DNA from: Terebella lapidaria
Lineage: Eukaryota > Annelida > Polychaeta > Terebellida > Terebellidae
Direction: 5' to 3'
Assembly: GCA_949152475.1 (NCBI GenBank)
Contig: OX424566.1
Location: forward strand, 12,113,177 to 12,177,176
Length of the DNA: 64,000 bases
Shown: in pieces, positions 55,101 through 62,536 of the stretch
Numbering within the stretch: position 1 is the first letter of the stretch
Layout: each line of letters opens with the position of its first letter
Position numbers and translations under genes: made by a program
The notes under the pieces: model-generated
Database searches by the model: none
What the model saw: only the letters and a program-made list of their open reading frames with translations
What the model was told of the DNA's origin: nothing

Positions 55101-55113
55101 ACTCATCCTCTAA
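13124..55113 (+). CDS. crb: Crumbs-type apical polarity protein, 40 exons, 3,170 residues
   Basis: Exons: 13124-13184, 13652-13881, 14266-14472, 14798-14907, 17694-17819, 19483-19579, 20089-20230, 20626-20830, 21049-21287, 21545-21679, 21941-22141, 28227-28557, 29148-29383, 29582-29799, 29981-30104, 30234-30373, 30604-30808, 31090-31296, 31485-31625, 31814-32027, 32211-32473, 34796-35008, 35282-35539, 35852-35974, 36121-36351, 37732-37848, 38152-38265, 38475-38711, 39251-39345, 39627-39983, 40095-40448, 40616-40778, 40985-41135, 41284-41510, 41824-42087, 42297-42488, 42722-44662, 44822-45017, 45247-45440, 54860-55113. Every junction is GT-AG and in phase; the total of 9,513 bases is divisible by three. 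Known Crumbs proteins are type I membrane proteins that fix the apical domain of epithelia through PALS1/Stardust, Par6 and FERM partners. EGF and laminin-G repeats, one span and the 37-residue tail all fit. It is longer than fly Crumbs (about 2,150 residues) and human CRB1 (about 1,400). A secreted EGF/LamG protein such as Eyes shut is excluded by the tail. Confidence 0.93.
14908..17693. other. Crumbs intron 4
   Basis: A 2.8-kb AT-rich intron with many TACATGTA-type words. I see no exon, no clear terminal repeats and no RNA gene. An RFX X-box-like word (GTTTCCATGACAAC) sits at 15975-15988. Confidence 0.6.
17848..18053. mobile_element. Short TIR element with TA duplication (mariner/IS630-like MITE)
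   Basis: The left end CTGTAAAGCCCAAAATG at 17848 is matched by the inverted right end TTTTTGGGTTTACAG ending at 18053, with TA on both sides. The 206-bp body is non-coding. It lies in Crumbs intron 5. Confidence 0.75.
18139..18285. mobile_element. MITE family P, copy 1
   Basis: The inverted ends are TTGACCTATCC and GGATAGGTCGA, extending inward as CAGTTTGTCCGAGTC and ACACAGACAACTTTTG. The same 147-bp element, also flanked by AT-rich TAATT/ATTA words, recurs at 35559-35707 in the same orientation. The shared sequence outside the TIRs (GTCTTTTTACGTCATT, CAAAACGTTA, TTGGCCA) shows common descent. It is non-coding and lies in Crumbs intron 5. Confidence 0.85.
18286..19482. other. Remainder of Crumbs intron 5
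   Basis: Nothing recognisable. A 139-codon open frame on the plus strand (18368-18787) has no family features and is treated as chance. Confidence 0.5.
19602..19750. repeat. Long imperfect hairpin in Crumbs intron 6
   Basis: GATATCCCGATGTCTTCTT at 19602 pairs with AGAAGACATCGTAGATATC ending at 19750. Pairing continues inward (CTAGTACAAGTGTTGT with ACAATGCTTGTACCAG), giving arms of about 50 bases around a loop of about 45. It is probably a MITE of the foldback kind. Confidence 0.65.
20310..20505. repeat. Short tandem repeat, about 80-bp unit, Crumbs intron 7
   Basis: Two and a half copies of a unit containing TTATGATGGCAGACTTTATC-like, ATGTAACCTAAAC and CATAGTGCAGCAA-like words, near 20317, 20392 and 20469. 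Confidence 0.6.
22142..22889. other. Crumbs intron 11, part left of element A
   Basis: Nothing recognisable. AT-rich DNA without an exon or terminal repeats. Confidence 0.5.
23440..24880. repeat. Tandem array of about 131-bp units inside element A copy 1
   Basis: Units carry GTTAACATTATTTTTACTAG, AAGTCTATTATTGACCACAA, TAAAAATAGTTAAGA and GCTCAACAAGGT. GTTAAC recurs at 23582, 23714 and 23845. Some units have the middle 30 bases duplicated, and two larger blocks (about 23845-24180 and 24260-24600) are near-copies of each other, so the array also expanded by multi-unit duplication. Confidence 0.85.
24890..25720. repeat. Tandem array of 121-bp units inside element A copy 1
   Basis: The word GTCATCTTGAAATGCAG recurs at 24987, 25108, 25229 and onward every 121 bases for about seven units. 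Each unit also has TTTGAATTTCAACTTGAAA and TATAACTTATGG. It is unrelated to the preceding 131-bp array. Confidence 0.85.
25989..28226. other. Crumbs intron 11, part right of element A
   Basis: About 2.2 kb without a supported exon, RNA gene or element end. The acceptor TTCCCCCCAG at its end is clear. Confidence 0.55.
28818..28953. repeat. Foldback repeat in Crumbs intron 12
   Basis: CATGGGCTTCAGACTCCAAT from 28831 pairs with the arm GGGTCTGAAGTCCATGG ending at 28936. Weaker pairing continues on both sides, giving arms of about 60 bases and a very small loop. It is probably a degenerate foldback MITE. Confidence 0.6.
32704..34767 (+). mobile_element. Helentron-like non-autonomous element B
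   Basis: The left end AGGTTACCGGAC is followed by its own inverted copy GTCCGATAACC. The inverted partner GTCCGGTAACCT lies at 34734-34745, then the stem-loop TTAGCCCTTGGGCTAA at 34749-34764 and T-rich DNA. This is the same plan as element A. The body has three tandem units of about 436-455 bp; the word CTTATGTACCT sits near 33002, 33439 and 33893. Each unit contains GGCGGCCATTTTGAATTTTT and the paired TGACCTTGAATTTGACCTTG words. No coding capacity. It fills most of Crumbs intron 21, which would be about 260 bp without it. Confidence 0.82.
35559..35707. mobile_element. MITE family P, copy 2
   Basis: Same family and orientation as 18139-18285, with ends TTAACCTATCCCAAATCC and ATTTGGGATAGGTCAA. 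It starts only about 20 bases after the exon 23 donor GTAGGG at 35540, close enough that it could affect splice-site recognition. Confidence 0.85.
36519..37648. mobile_element. Pogo/Tigger-like non-autonomous DNA transposon (TA duplication)
   Basis: Left end CAGTGTAATCTG...AAACCGG and right end CCGGTTT...AGACTACACTG are inverted repeats, each next to TA (36517-36518 and 37649-37650). Similarity continues inward: both sides carry GGGAAAAAA(T)TCCGGTAT and a further CCGG motif. TIRs starting CAGT with a TA duplication are typical of the pogo/Tigger branch of Tc1/mariner. The 1,130-bp body has no transposase. It lies in Crumbs intron 25 and is interrupted by a hAT MITE at 36559-36762. Confidence 0.78.
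36559..36762. mobile_element. hAT-type MITE nested in the pogo-like element
   Basis: The perfect 14-bp TIRs CAGGGCTCAAAATT and AATTTTGAGCCCTG bound 204 bp, with an exact 8-bp direct repeat GACCCGGG at 36551-36558 and 36763-36770. Removing it together with one repeat restores the host element's inner terminal repeat, so it entered after the pogo-like element. Confidence 0.93.
38475..42900 (+). other. crb: Crumbs exons 28-37: three central laminin-G domains with EGF spacers
   Basis: Third LamG domain, exons 28-31: [58 protein letters not shown]. Then an EGF repeat ([18 protein letters not shown]). Fourth, exons 31-34: [56 protein letters not shown]. Then a short EGF repeat. Fifth, exons 35-37: [45 protein letters not shown]. 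LamG-EGF-LamG-EGF-LamG is the hallmark central block of Crumbs. Between the first strands of the third domain lies RRRKR (residues about 1700-1704, DNA 38684-38698), a furin-type basic site. Confidence 0.9.
38712..39250. other. Crumbs intron 28
   Basis: 539 bp with nothing recognisable beyond splice sites. The donor at 38712 (GTGAGG) follows the basic RRRKRQVDL stretch directly. Confidence 0.6.
42722..45440 (+). other. crb: Crumbs exons 37-39: C-terminal EGF block with one 1.9-kb exon
   Basis: Exon 37 (42722-44662, 1,941 bp) encodes the end of the fifth LamG domain and about 15-16 EGF repeats without an intron. Exons 38 and 39 add the last three or four. Repeats include [34 protein letters not shown] and [18 protein letters not shown]. 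One repeat near 44340-44420 has an irregular insertion ([17 protein letters not shown]). Elsewhere in the gene one or two repeats per exon is the rule, so the large exon stands out. Confidence 0.9.
45470..45633. repeat. DIRS left inverted terminal repeat
   Basis: From TTACCTCCAAAACACATTAC to GACGTCATTCTCGTC it matches the reverse complement of 51869-52017 almost base for base over about 148 bp. The first 16 bases (GTTATATGCCTATATC) are unique to the left end and reappear, inverted, in the internal complementary region. Confidence 0.93.
45837..48288 (+). CDS. gag: DIRS Gag-like protein
   Basis: The frame is open from 45726. The second ATG, 45837, is preferred because it starts just before a compact Cys/His module: [24 protein letters not shown]. 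Such modules open many DIRS first frames. The middle is low-complexity, with GP-V-RGP repeats encoded by GC-rich palindromes (46370-46735) and Ser/Pro-rich stretches. An acidic stretch ([13 protein letters not shown]) follows. The last third looks folded (FGEE through [17 protein letters not shown]) and ends in a Lys-rich tail. The role inferred from the family is RNA packaging. The same frame continues without a stop to the end of the recombinase at 51299. The coding end given here is the predicted splice donor CAG|GTGAGT at 48288/48289. Confidence 0.75.
46370..46735. repeat. Cluster of GC-rich palindromes inside DIRS Gag
   Basis: GGACCCCGTACGGGGTCC occurs at 46383-46400 and again at 46478-46495, followed by a run of GGCCCCCGTGCTTCGGGGGCC-like hairpins to about 46735. 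Translated, it reads as repeats of GPxPVxRGP. It could form very stable RNA or DNA hairpins. Confidence 0.85.
48289..50280 (+). other. Predicted alternative intron spanning the RT/RNase H frame
   Basis: The segment starts at a consensus 5' splice site (CAG|GTGAGT) and ends in TTTTCTTTAG|A. Its length, 1,992 bases, is divisible by three. Removing it joins Gag (ending on the first base of a codon) to the recombinase part of the same frame. The final TAG is both the RT stop codon and the splice acceptor. Splicing is predicted, not shown. Confidence 0.5.
48319..50280 (+). CDS. DIRS reverse transcriptase / RNase H (with C-terminal DIRS domain)
   Basis: This frame is shifted by one base relative to Gag. 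It is open from 48217 after a TAG at 48214, with the first ATG at 48319. RT motifs: [47 protein letters not shown] and the catalytic [10 protein letters not shown]. RNase H follows with [33 protein letters not shown] and LADQLSR. The C-terminal part ([42 protein letters not shown]) is the conserved DIRS segment usually described as methyltransferase-like. No frameshift or stop is seen, so the enzyme looks intact. Translation could start at 48319 or follow a frameshift from Gag; the sequence does not decide. Confidence 0.9.
   Translation: MDPAIPRAVPPSFQNSSEPVGARLTNCWQEWQTLGASPWIVSVLRRGFRIQFSQRPALATEPIPFSLPGAHAKRLALSLEIADMLAKNALEKVGISSPGYYSILFLTPKSSGGWRPVIDLSALNRHVKTPKFAMETAESIRLSLPKNSWVVSLDLKDAFFHIPIHPVSRKYLRFVHRGTVYQFRALPFGLSPAPWIFTMVVKELQILAHKEGILLYQYLDDWIVYHQSPEVLTRHLQWVLDLCKRMGLLVNLQKSELTPAQDFVFVGYRYKTQLGMVFPTEERLSKIRSLLRRFLDEPSQSAQVWQSMLGLLAATEKLVPYGRLHMRELQIDLRSQWIAATDCPQQPVVLSPAGKASILWWMSATNLTRGSPFRQPPPSKHLFTDASTEGWGAHLDFKEVSGVWTEPESSWHINRLELEAVSLAPAHWEEECAGRAVLVSTDNSTVVAYINKQGGTKSVTLCRQATTLLLWCRSRNIHLRARHIPGRLNVLADQLSRRGQIQPTEWSLHPQVFSSLCLRWDRPTVDLFATRWNNKLPVFVSPLPDPLAMSIDALSTDWDGLFGYAYPPAILLPKVLAKIRSHTCRILLVAPYQPQRPWFPELLGLLVDQPVALHPRDDLLKQPRAQLFHSRPASLNLHAWLLSSDPFAQRDFL
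50281..51299 (+). CDS. DIRS tyrosine recombinase (integrase)
   Basis: Same frame as Gag; stop TGA at 51297-51299. The N-terminal core-binding part reads [20 protein letters not shown] and [20 protein letters not shown]. The catalytic part has the first Arg in [15 protein letters not shown], HxxR in [13 protein letters not shown], and the nucleophile Tyr in FTSFYLRDL, preceded by SWQSHNT. In the family this enzyme inserts a circular DNA intermediate without target duplication. The frame has no ATG of its own at the domain start, so expression needs an internal start, a Gag read-through, or the predicted splice from 48288 to 50281. Confidence 0.88.
51721..51814. repeat. DIRS internal complementary region
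   Basis: The left half (TAATGTGTTTTGGAGG...GGCATATAAC, to 51755) is the reverse complement of the element's left end. The right half (TGGCTGTTTTATG...CCAAAACACATT) is the reverse complement of its right end. It therefore reproduces the head-to-tail junction of the circular form and fixes the element limits at 45470 and 52058. Confidence 0.93.
51869..52058. repeat. DIRS right inverted terminal repeat
   Basis: Inverted match to the left repeat from GACGAGAATGACGTC to GTAATGTGTTTTGGAGGTAA, then about 40 bases (TATAGTATATAACACTAG...AACAGCCA) unique to the right end and mirrored in the internal complementary region. Few differences from the left repeat are visible (for example AATTCGC versus AATGGGC in the middle). 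Confidence 0.93.
52074..54717 (+). mobile_element. Helentron-like element A, copy 2
   Basis: Same ends as copy 1: GTATCCCCC at 52074, GGGGGATAC at 54674-54682, stem-loop CGGTCGTAGGCGACCG at 54690-54705, then GTCTAGT. It has one instead of two copies of the 160-bp segment and a different number of 131-bp and 121-bp units. It begins 16 bases after the DIRS element. Confidence 0.88.
54860..55113 (+). other. crb: Crumbs exon 40: membrane span and cytoplasmic tail
   Basis: After the last EGF cysteine (GRHC) comes a Thr/Ser/Pro-rich stalk, the span [20 protein letters not shown] ending IWYVC (about residues 3110-3133), and a 37-residue tail. Fly Crumbs also has 37 cytoplasmic residues. The juxtamembrane [16 protein letters not shown] contains RGxYxPS, the FERM-binding motif shared by Crumbs proteins. 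The tail ends DTKELIL and a TAA at 55111-55113, whereas nearly all known Crumbs end ERLI. Confidence 0.92.
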
Positions 55114-56530
55114 AGCAACAGTCACACCAAAGCCGGATCCCACACGGACTATCCCTGGACACCCAGGATTGCCTCGGACCAAGAAATGTCTAGAATCGGG
55201 ATTGTCCGGGGTGATTAAGGTGAAATGGCATTGATGGGCCCTGTCTTAGTATCACATGATCTTAGCCCAACATGGCATCAAATATTATGGATTATCACGG
55301 ACCCAGGATGACCACGGATCCCAACAAGGTAACTCAACGGATCATCAACGCAGTGCCACGGACTGACCACGAACCACCTCGGATCCAATAAATTGTCATC
55401 AGGGATGGCCGTGAACTGCCGAGAATCGCTCCACATCATCCTGGATGAGCTACAGACTTTCCCGAACCTAACATGGATTTCCTGGAAATAGTCCTGTACC
55501 ATCCCAGACAACCCTGGTAATTTTAAACAGTTTAAAATATCCATGTTGGTGTCCCGGGCCACCCAGCTGAGCATCACCAAAGATCGTCATGAATCATCAC
55601 GGACCCAGCATAGATCTGATCCTGGATCAGCATATTTCCACTTGAGGATGTTCCAGGGCCTTGATGTGACTGGTACTTTACTGGATAGAGGAGGGAAAGG
55701 GGGGGGGATTAAGGGGGAAGCAAGGATTTGATCTCACTTCAGCATTGAGCTACATAACAATCAGTATGAAGAATAGTTTATAGAGTTTGAATCGATTAAA
55801 ACATGTTTCATGCATAATTTCTACATGTAGATTTGACAGACTTGCAGTGCATTGAGCAAAAGCTTTTTACATGAAAGAACAGTTCATTTCCTGAGTCCAA
55901 TTCAACTTCTCGAAGTGAATTTTCAAAAAAATCACAAAAAATAGTAAATGTACTAAGCATGAAAGTATGACATATTATAAAAAATATGCCATGACTTGAA
56001 AATGTAGTATTTTTCATTCGTTACAGGAAACAAATCAGTAAATTGTGTTTCCATCATATTTATATTTAGTTTAATTTTAATTATCCTGTCATCAATACTG
56101 AATTAAAGGCATTTTGTAGATATTGTGTCAATTTTGATGTCTATTTTGAGTGGGTATAATGATGTTTGTTTGTTTGTTTACTATGATGATTATTGTCTTT
56201 CAAATGTTTATTGTTATTGAATGAGTGTATATCACGTTCTTTTAGTAGATTCGATAGATTATAGTCAATTCATTATCAATGTATCATGAGCTTAATGTCT
56301 ATAATGGAAGGAAAGATCTAAAATCGATGACATACTAAATCAACACCAACAGATTTAGTGGATAAAAATCACTTGCTCAAACTCGTTCTAGACATATGTG
56401 TAGAACCTATGCAATCCTGGAATATAAATAGGGACCGAGTCGTTTTTGCATTCTTACAAGAATATATACATGTGAATAAATTTTCTTTACAGAAATGTGT
56501 TGCATTATAGATACAGTCAGACTGCAGTCC
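55114..56530 (+). other. Crumbs 3' untranslated region and flank
   Basis: Non-coding DNA after the stop. 55230-55640 is rich in imperfect CACGGATC / CACGGACC words, giving a loosely repetitive texture. Candidate poly(A) signals AATAAA occur at 55387 and at 56475-56480; the second is followed by a TG-rich stretch. The transcript end cannot be fixed from sequence alone. Confidence 0.5.
56475..56480 (+). terminator. Candidate Crumbs poly(A) signal
   Basis: AATAAA, with TTTTCTTTACAG and AAATGTGTTGCATT just downstream. The upstream AATAAA at 55387 is an alternative. Confidence 0.35.
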
Positions 56531-56952
56531 TTAAGGTAGTCCGCTCCAAACAGTGAGGGGAGGGGGTCAAAGAGTTTTCAAAAATAAATAACTGTATCAA
56601 TATAATCTAGAGCTTCAAAATAACATATTTTATAGAGTAACTGATCAGCATCCTAAAACTGAAATGAAAATAGGGGGTCACCGTATCCGTTAGCATGGAA
56701 AACAAGATGCAAGATGTGAATATGGACAATAAAATGTGCAAAAATGCCATAATTTATGTCATTTTAGGTAAATATTTGTGATTTTGATCGAATATGTCTA
56801 AGAAACCAGCACAGTGACCCCCTATTTTCTTTACCATATTAGGATGCTGATCAGTTACTCTATAAAATAGGTTATTTTCAAGAGATAATATTCAAGAAAT
56901 AGCTTTTAAATGTTGACTCTCCTTTACCTCACAAAGTAGTGGACTACTTTAA
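56531..56952. mobile_element. Palindromic MITE, TTAA ends
   Basis: TTAAGGTAGTCC at the left and GGACTACTTTAA at the right form short inverted ends; TTAA on both sides would fit a piggyBac-like duplication. Inside, a 60-bp inverted pair (56621-56680 and 56814-56873, containing GAGTAACTGATCAGCATCCT) folds around about 130 bases. Non-coding. Confidence 0.7.
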
Positions 56953-59249
56953 TTCATAATCACACAATCTAATAACATGTCACTTTTTCAGAGAAATAAA
57001 CATAAATCAACAATAAGATTCTTGCTCAAATATTCTACCAAAACGTGCAATTACCGTGTTGTCACAAAGGTCATACCGATATCATTATGATTCAATACCG
57101 TTAGGACTTGATATCTGGAATCGTCATAATGTAACCATATGAATCAACAGGCCACATTTCATCACGTTACGTCATTACGGTAATGAGTTTTAGTTTACCT
57201 TACATTTTCATTTTCAATGTTTACGGTCAAATCATGCTAAAATTTAAAAAATAAACCTAGAGGTTTTTTTTTCATTTTCGCATTTCGAAATGGCGGCCAT
57301 TTCTCCACAAAAATTGCACACTTTGCACTTAAATATTCAAATGTCTTCCCATCCAAGACACTCCATAATATATCAAATTTTACATGGTGATACTTTGGGA
57401 TACCGTAATCCCCACAAATAAATATGTCTAGAACTTTGATATTTCCCCCAAGAAAAAAATATTTACTTGAAAAATGCAGAAATTTCAAATGTCTTCTCCG
57501 ACGAGACCACTGAATAGAATCTTAGAGCTTTGCATTGTGATACGGTGCAATAATAATCACAAACTTATCTTTTAGAATTTGAATAATAAATGATGACTAA
57601 AAAAACCTAATATACTGAGAATAAACGAGTATACAGACTGCTGTGCAGCACGAATGGCCTATACGGGTCAAGTTTTATCATTTAGAGATAGGGAAAATCA
57701 CGTACTATAGCTTAACACTACATTTCTTCGGTAACCTTACTTGATTGCTGGTCTAATTTTTGTTATATATGAAAGTGTTGTATACTGAACAAAGCCGTTT
57801 TATATCTATGAAAATATTTGCAGAAGTGGACAGGTAATTATTGTGCAAAATAAGCAGATAAGATTTGTGATATCATTGGCAGAAACATTTGTGCTGATAA
57901 CTACAGTACGCATTTCATTCTTCGTCAAAGTCACTCTTTGTTTTTCACTATAAATTCCAGAGTCTGGGAGTCCATGCCATACAAAATATACGTGACTAAA
58001 ACAAATTAGGATATAGGGTATTCATTGTCTTGGTTATCAGTTAATATGTGGTCTATCACATATAAACTTGCTTGCTAACTGCTAAACATATGACTAACTA
58101 CGGTACACGAAATGATGTTTTATCGAGTTGATAACTAATTCATTGTTTTGCCGTGAATAATAATTATAAACAGTATGAAATATATGCCACTACTTTTTTA
58201 TTCATGTATTGAATGCCATACATCTTTAAAACATATATACAGTATATAACAAGCAATATTGCCTACTGAGCACTTTATACGGAATACCAGAACGGCCACC
58301 AAGTTCTTTTGTAGATTCGGTTTTTTGTGCAGTTATTTTTTCAAATATTTTCTAAATTCTGAGAAATAGTTTCAAATTTTCGATTATTTTAAATTTTCGT
58401 TCTTTCAAATTGGCGAATTTATAGACTGGCCAATATGTCACCTGATCCATAAGTGCAACAAACGGTTTTACAGTGGTATTCTCCCTTACTAAGTATCTGA
58501 ACCCCAGAAATGGATTAAAATGGGATCATTTCAAAAATGGCCGACGCGAAGCTACGAAAATCCTTAAACAGCTATAACTTCAATTCAATAATTAATTGTG
58601 ATAGAAACATAATTTTGGGTTCTAGCGTAGGGTTTTGCCAAAGACGAAAATTAAAAAAAGTTGAAAAACGAATGGTCTAGAAAAAAACGAGATCAAAAAG
58701 TCAAATAACCGAAAAGTCGAAAAAAAAAAAACCCTGAAAAGTTGGAAAAACGAAAATTCAAAAACATTTTCTTCGAGATTCTGAAAAAAAAAATAAATGG
58801 ACAAAAACCAAATCTAAAAAAAAAAGTACTAGGTGGCCGGTCTGGTCATTTGTGTGCTGAAATATCTTCTAAATATTTACAAGGAATTTTCTAGCCTGCT
58901 CCTACCTATGAGTATTTCTCTTTAAAATAAAGAACCCAAATCATGCTTATAATCCAAAGAAATCATTCAATATCCAACGGTAGAATAATCCAAACAACAG
59001 TTTATGTTCACCACGCACTTCTCTGTGTTTCAGTTCATCGAAGATAGGCCTACTATCTGTCACACTATGTCTTGGTATCGAAATCGTTGTGTATATTTCT
59101 TGGTGCTATTCCCCGAAAAAACTGTCCGTCGAACTTCAAATGCCACGGGAATTAAGACCTGAAATAAATGGGGGAAAAAACATCGTATATGTGGGACGGT
59201 TTGTAAAGATTCATGTAGGCCTTTAAAATAAATTTACAGTCATGAGACA
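56953..59249. other. AT-rich spacer with decayed repeats
   Basis: 57235-57770 resembles element B weakly: GGCGGCCATTT in the left part and CGGTAACCTTAC...GGTCTAATTTTT at the right, echoing its 3' end. 58640-58830 is an A-rich stretch of GAAAAA words. No exon is supported. Confidence 0.45.
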
Positions 59250-59482
59250 TTATAAATTTGAATACATTACCAGCAGGGCTAGCGCCAAAACGAAGACCGC
59301 GATTAGCACCACGTGACCTTCTGTTGACGTAATAAAGTTCTGAAAAGTCTCGTGCAGACGTTCGATTTCAGTAATGTTGTCATGGTAACCAAGGCGGTCG
59401 GTCACGTGGTGACCGCTGGCGAGAGTGTTCGAGGTTACGGACGTGTCATTCAAAGGCATAGTGTATTCCGGACGCGGTAGAT
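59250..59482 (-). CDS. Terminal exon of a small single-span membrane protein, unknown family
   Basis: The minus-strand exon starts after an acceptor (TATTCCAG) at 59482 and ends at a TAA at 59250-59252. From the exon start it encodes LPRPEYT, then an in-frame ATG at 59459 beginning a 69-residue frame. Features: possible N-glycosylation sites NDTS and NITE, a helix EIERLHETFQNFITS, and a C-terminal span VVLIAVFVLALALLVMYSNL that ends the protein. It may be the last exon of a larger protein or, if the ATG is used, a complete small membrane protein with a C-terminal span. The clean acceptor and strong span argue for a real gene. I do not recognise the family. Confidence 0.5.
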
Positions 59483-62400
59483 CTGGAATATTATTGAACA
59501 GAAAACTTAAAAATATGTGACTTGGAAATGTGCTGAAAGCATATCATGCTCGTTATGAAATTATTTAACGGAATTATTTCGTTTGTAATAATCAGTTATA
59601 TAATTCAAATGACATTCAGTACATTTTTGTCATAATTTTGTGGTGAAATTAGAAAACAACACTGATAAAAACCTCCATGATTTGCTACTTACCCTACTTC
59701 CACATGTTTCAGTACTCAGCAAGCTATCGTTAAAATTGCCGTGACGCTACTCCTGATTTTGTGTATGTGTAGTATGTCATGCTTGCCCTAAACGACCCAC
59801 AATAGCATAAAATATATCGAAACATAGACCTACAGGTCAAAGTAAGATCACCATACTACGTGTATTGTAGCCCTATGTATTCTTCTACTTTGAACAAAGG
59901 TAACAGCCCAAAACAAGGTTATGGCATACGTGAAATTTTAAAGGGTCATCGAAGCAGACTGAAAAAAATCGAGGGTGGGGGGCAACTAGCGGTCATATGG
60001 GACACGTGTACTGTTTATTGATAGACGCGGGCATTAAAAATACGTGCACAATTTTTTTTAAATAAGAGACAAATATGCACGCAATTTCTCAACGCAATAT
60101 TATATCATTCTGCGTCAACTTCGAAAAACATATTAAAACTTTATCTTCCAGTTGTATATCTGACTGAGTCTGAGTGTACTTTTAAATATGTTTTATGCAT
60201 AAATGCAATAAATAATGGAATAAAACAAGTTACGCTCGCGCGGACACTGAATAATTTTATGTCCAAGGTGTTATTAACACAACTGTACATAGACAGTTAC
60301 ATATATAGTTAATTGTATAATATAAGCTTTTTGTTTAATCATATCTTTGTGCAATTGTACATAATGAAGCACCATGTTTTTTTTTATTTTTGCTTGGTTG
60401 CTTGGCATTTTAGACTCAGCGAGTGTCATAATGCCCCAAGGTCATTTGTAAGTCATTCGCAAATTCTTATGATTTTTGACACAATCATGGCTCGAACATG
60501 GCTAAGCCATATCCTTTCAAATGTTCACGCTTTCAATGCGTTTGCTGTATTTTTATTGCATTAGTTTTGTTGTTGGTTCGGCATGTTGGTGTCGGGAAGG
60601 AAAACTGCTGCAGAAACATATTTGCGACGAAATGCCTGAACAATGACTAAAAATGTGTGATGTTTGAAAAAAATCTGGGTGATGAGTGCTCCATCTATTT
60701 AACTTTGGAGTTTTACACTCTTGAATGTATAATGTATGTTAGAGTGTGCCCTTTTTATGACGTTATATTTCACGGAGAGGTTTAACACCCTCCCCCCCCC
60801 CCCCCCCCCCCATCCGACCGTGCTAAAAAAATACAAAATCACACGTTTTCAACGACCTGAAAACACCCTGGAAACACGTGTCCTTAAATTTTGTAAAGCC
60901 CCCCCAAAAATAACCCATAATCTTACCGTTTTTTGGCACGTTGTGAACAGAAAAAGTCGCCATATTCGCCACGAAATCGTCTATGTCATGACTTTTTAGA
61001 GGTAGGCTACATATTTGAGGTCATTAATTACGGGTCGTGAAAGGGTAACGGGGGGGGGGGGGGGGGGAGGTGTTTGGAGCGGTCTATGTGGACTGGGGCA
61101 TTTATCTGTGACGGTTTTGTAGCTACATGTATATTCTGAAAAATAAACCTATGTCTCACGATGGTGATATAACATTGATATCCAACGTGCATCATGCTGT
61201 AAAAATTATAGAATGCATTAGTGCGTTCCAATTTCAGTTTTTTTAAAAGCTCACTTCCTATTTGGACATATGTACCCTAAAATATCGTTATAACGACTCA
61301 CTGATGCATAATGTTCTACCCGAAAAATTGTTCTGCTCGACCCCGTTTTGTTCGTTATTTGGCGGCCGTTTAGTTCAGTAAAATCCTGGCCTTATCAAAA
61401 AGGGCCAAATGCATAGTGCCTGTGGAGTATGTCTAAGTAAGCTAAAGCTGACTGAATGAGATCATTTCTACCTCTCTGTATTTTGACTTTCACTTTCGAA
61501 CTTCATTCAAATACATATAACATTACTCTGGTATTATCCAGTATTATGTTTGGCTCTATAGCATAAAATATTGTGATGTAAGGCCATAGCCATGGAAATA
61601 TCATATGTAAAGTTGTGTGTTTCATTAAGGAGCCCCAGAAATGGCATACCAAATATGCTCATAATATAGACATACATTGCAAGCTTCTGGTGACCAGTTT
61701 GTGTATATAGGTAATTATTGTTGGCCTAGCTGTATCCGTAATTTATACTTTTAAATATAATTCCACTACATATATATTACAGAGAATTTTTAAAATGAAA
61801 ATGTCTTCAATCCATTTCTTTATAAATATATGTATATATTTTTTCTCTTCTCCCCAGGTTTTCCATTTCATTATTCCCTTTCATTAGACTGCACATGCCT
61901 ACGAGTTCAATGGCCAATTAATTAAAACATGGTAGTCGAATTTTAATTGTCTAATTTTCGAATTGTGTAAGAAATTTCTTCAAAATCCCTTTCAGTAGAA
62001 AATGAAATTTGCGCTTTTAGATACATGAGCTTATATGCAAATATGCAATCATACTCCAGTATAGGCGCGTGTGCTTATATGCAGGAAAGTTTTATTTTCG
62101 CTGGAGCGTCAGCAATAATCCGAGTCAATCCGAGTTCAGACGTTTAAATAAATTATATTATTAATACAATGGTGCTTCTATTTTTTAAAATAAATAAATA
62201 AAACATAATTTAATAAATGTTATGTGATGTTTCTAAACTCAAATTGGATTGGAGTGTGCTTATAGCCTACCCAATGTGGTGTGCCAATTGGCTACTTGAG
62301 TATATGCGCATATGCACTTGCGCATAAGCGCAAGTGGGAATAAAATAATAATAATAATATATAAGCTCATGCATCGCGTATAAGCTTATGCACGTAAAAG

Positions 62401-62536
62401 CGGATGAAAACGGTAGCGGCCACAAAGTAAGCGCTGGCATCTGCGTGAGTGATGCCCCCTATCGCATGATCTTGTGGTCGACGCACCTGCCACCTGTCGG
62501 GAGTGAATGGAACCTCACCAAAGTGTGCAGTGAAAA
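59483..62536. other. Spacer between the small membrane gene and PMPCA
   Basis: No exon is supported; upstream exons of the minus-strand gene may lie here unseen. 62030-62400 has repeated TATGCGCATATGC-type words and an ATGCAAAT octamer. The last few hundred bases should include the PMPCA promoter, but no core element can be named. Confidence 0.45.
60783..61073. repeat. Possible MITE bounded by a C run and a G run
   Basis: A C21-type run (60791-60811, preceded by AACACCCTC) and a G18-type run (61050-61067, followed by AGGTGTTTGG) face each other in inverted orientation about 240 bp apart. The outer CACC/GGTG words fit short TIRs. The homopolymers make the match weak. Confidence 0.35.
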
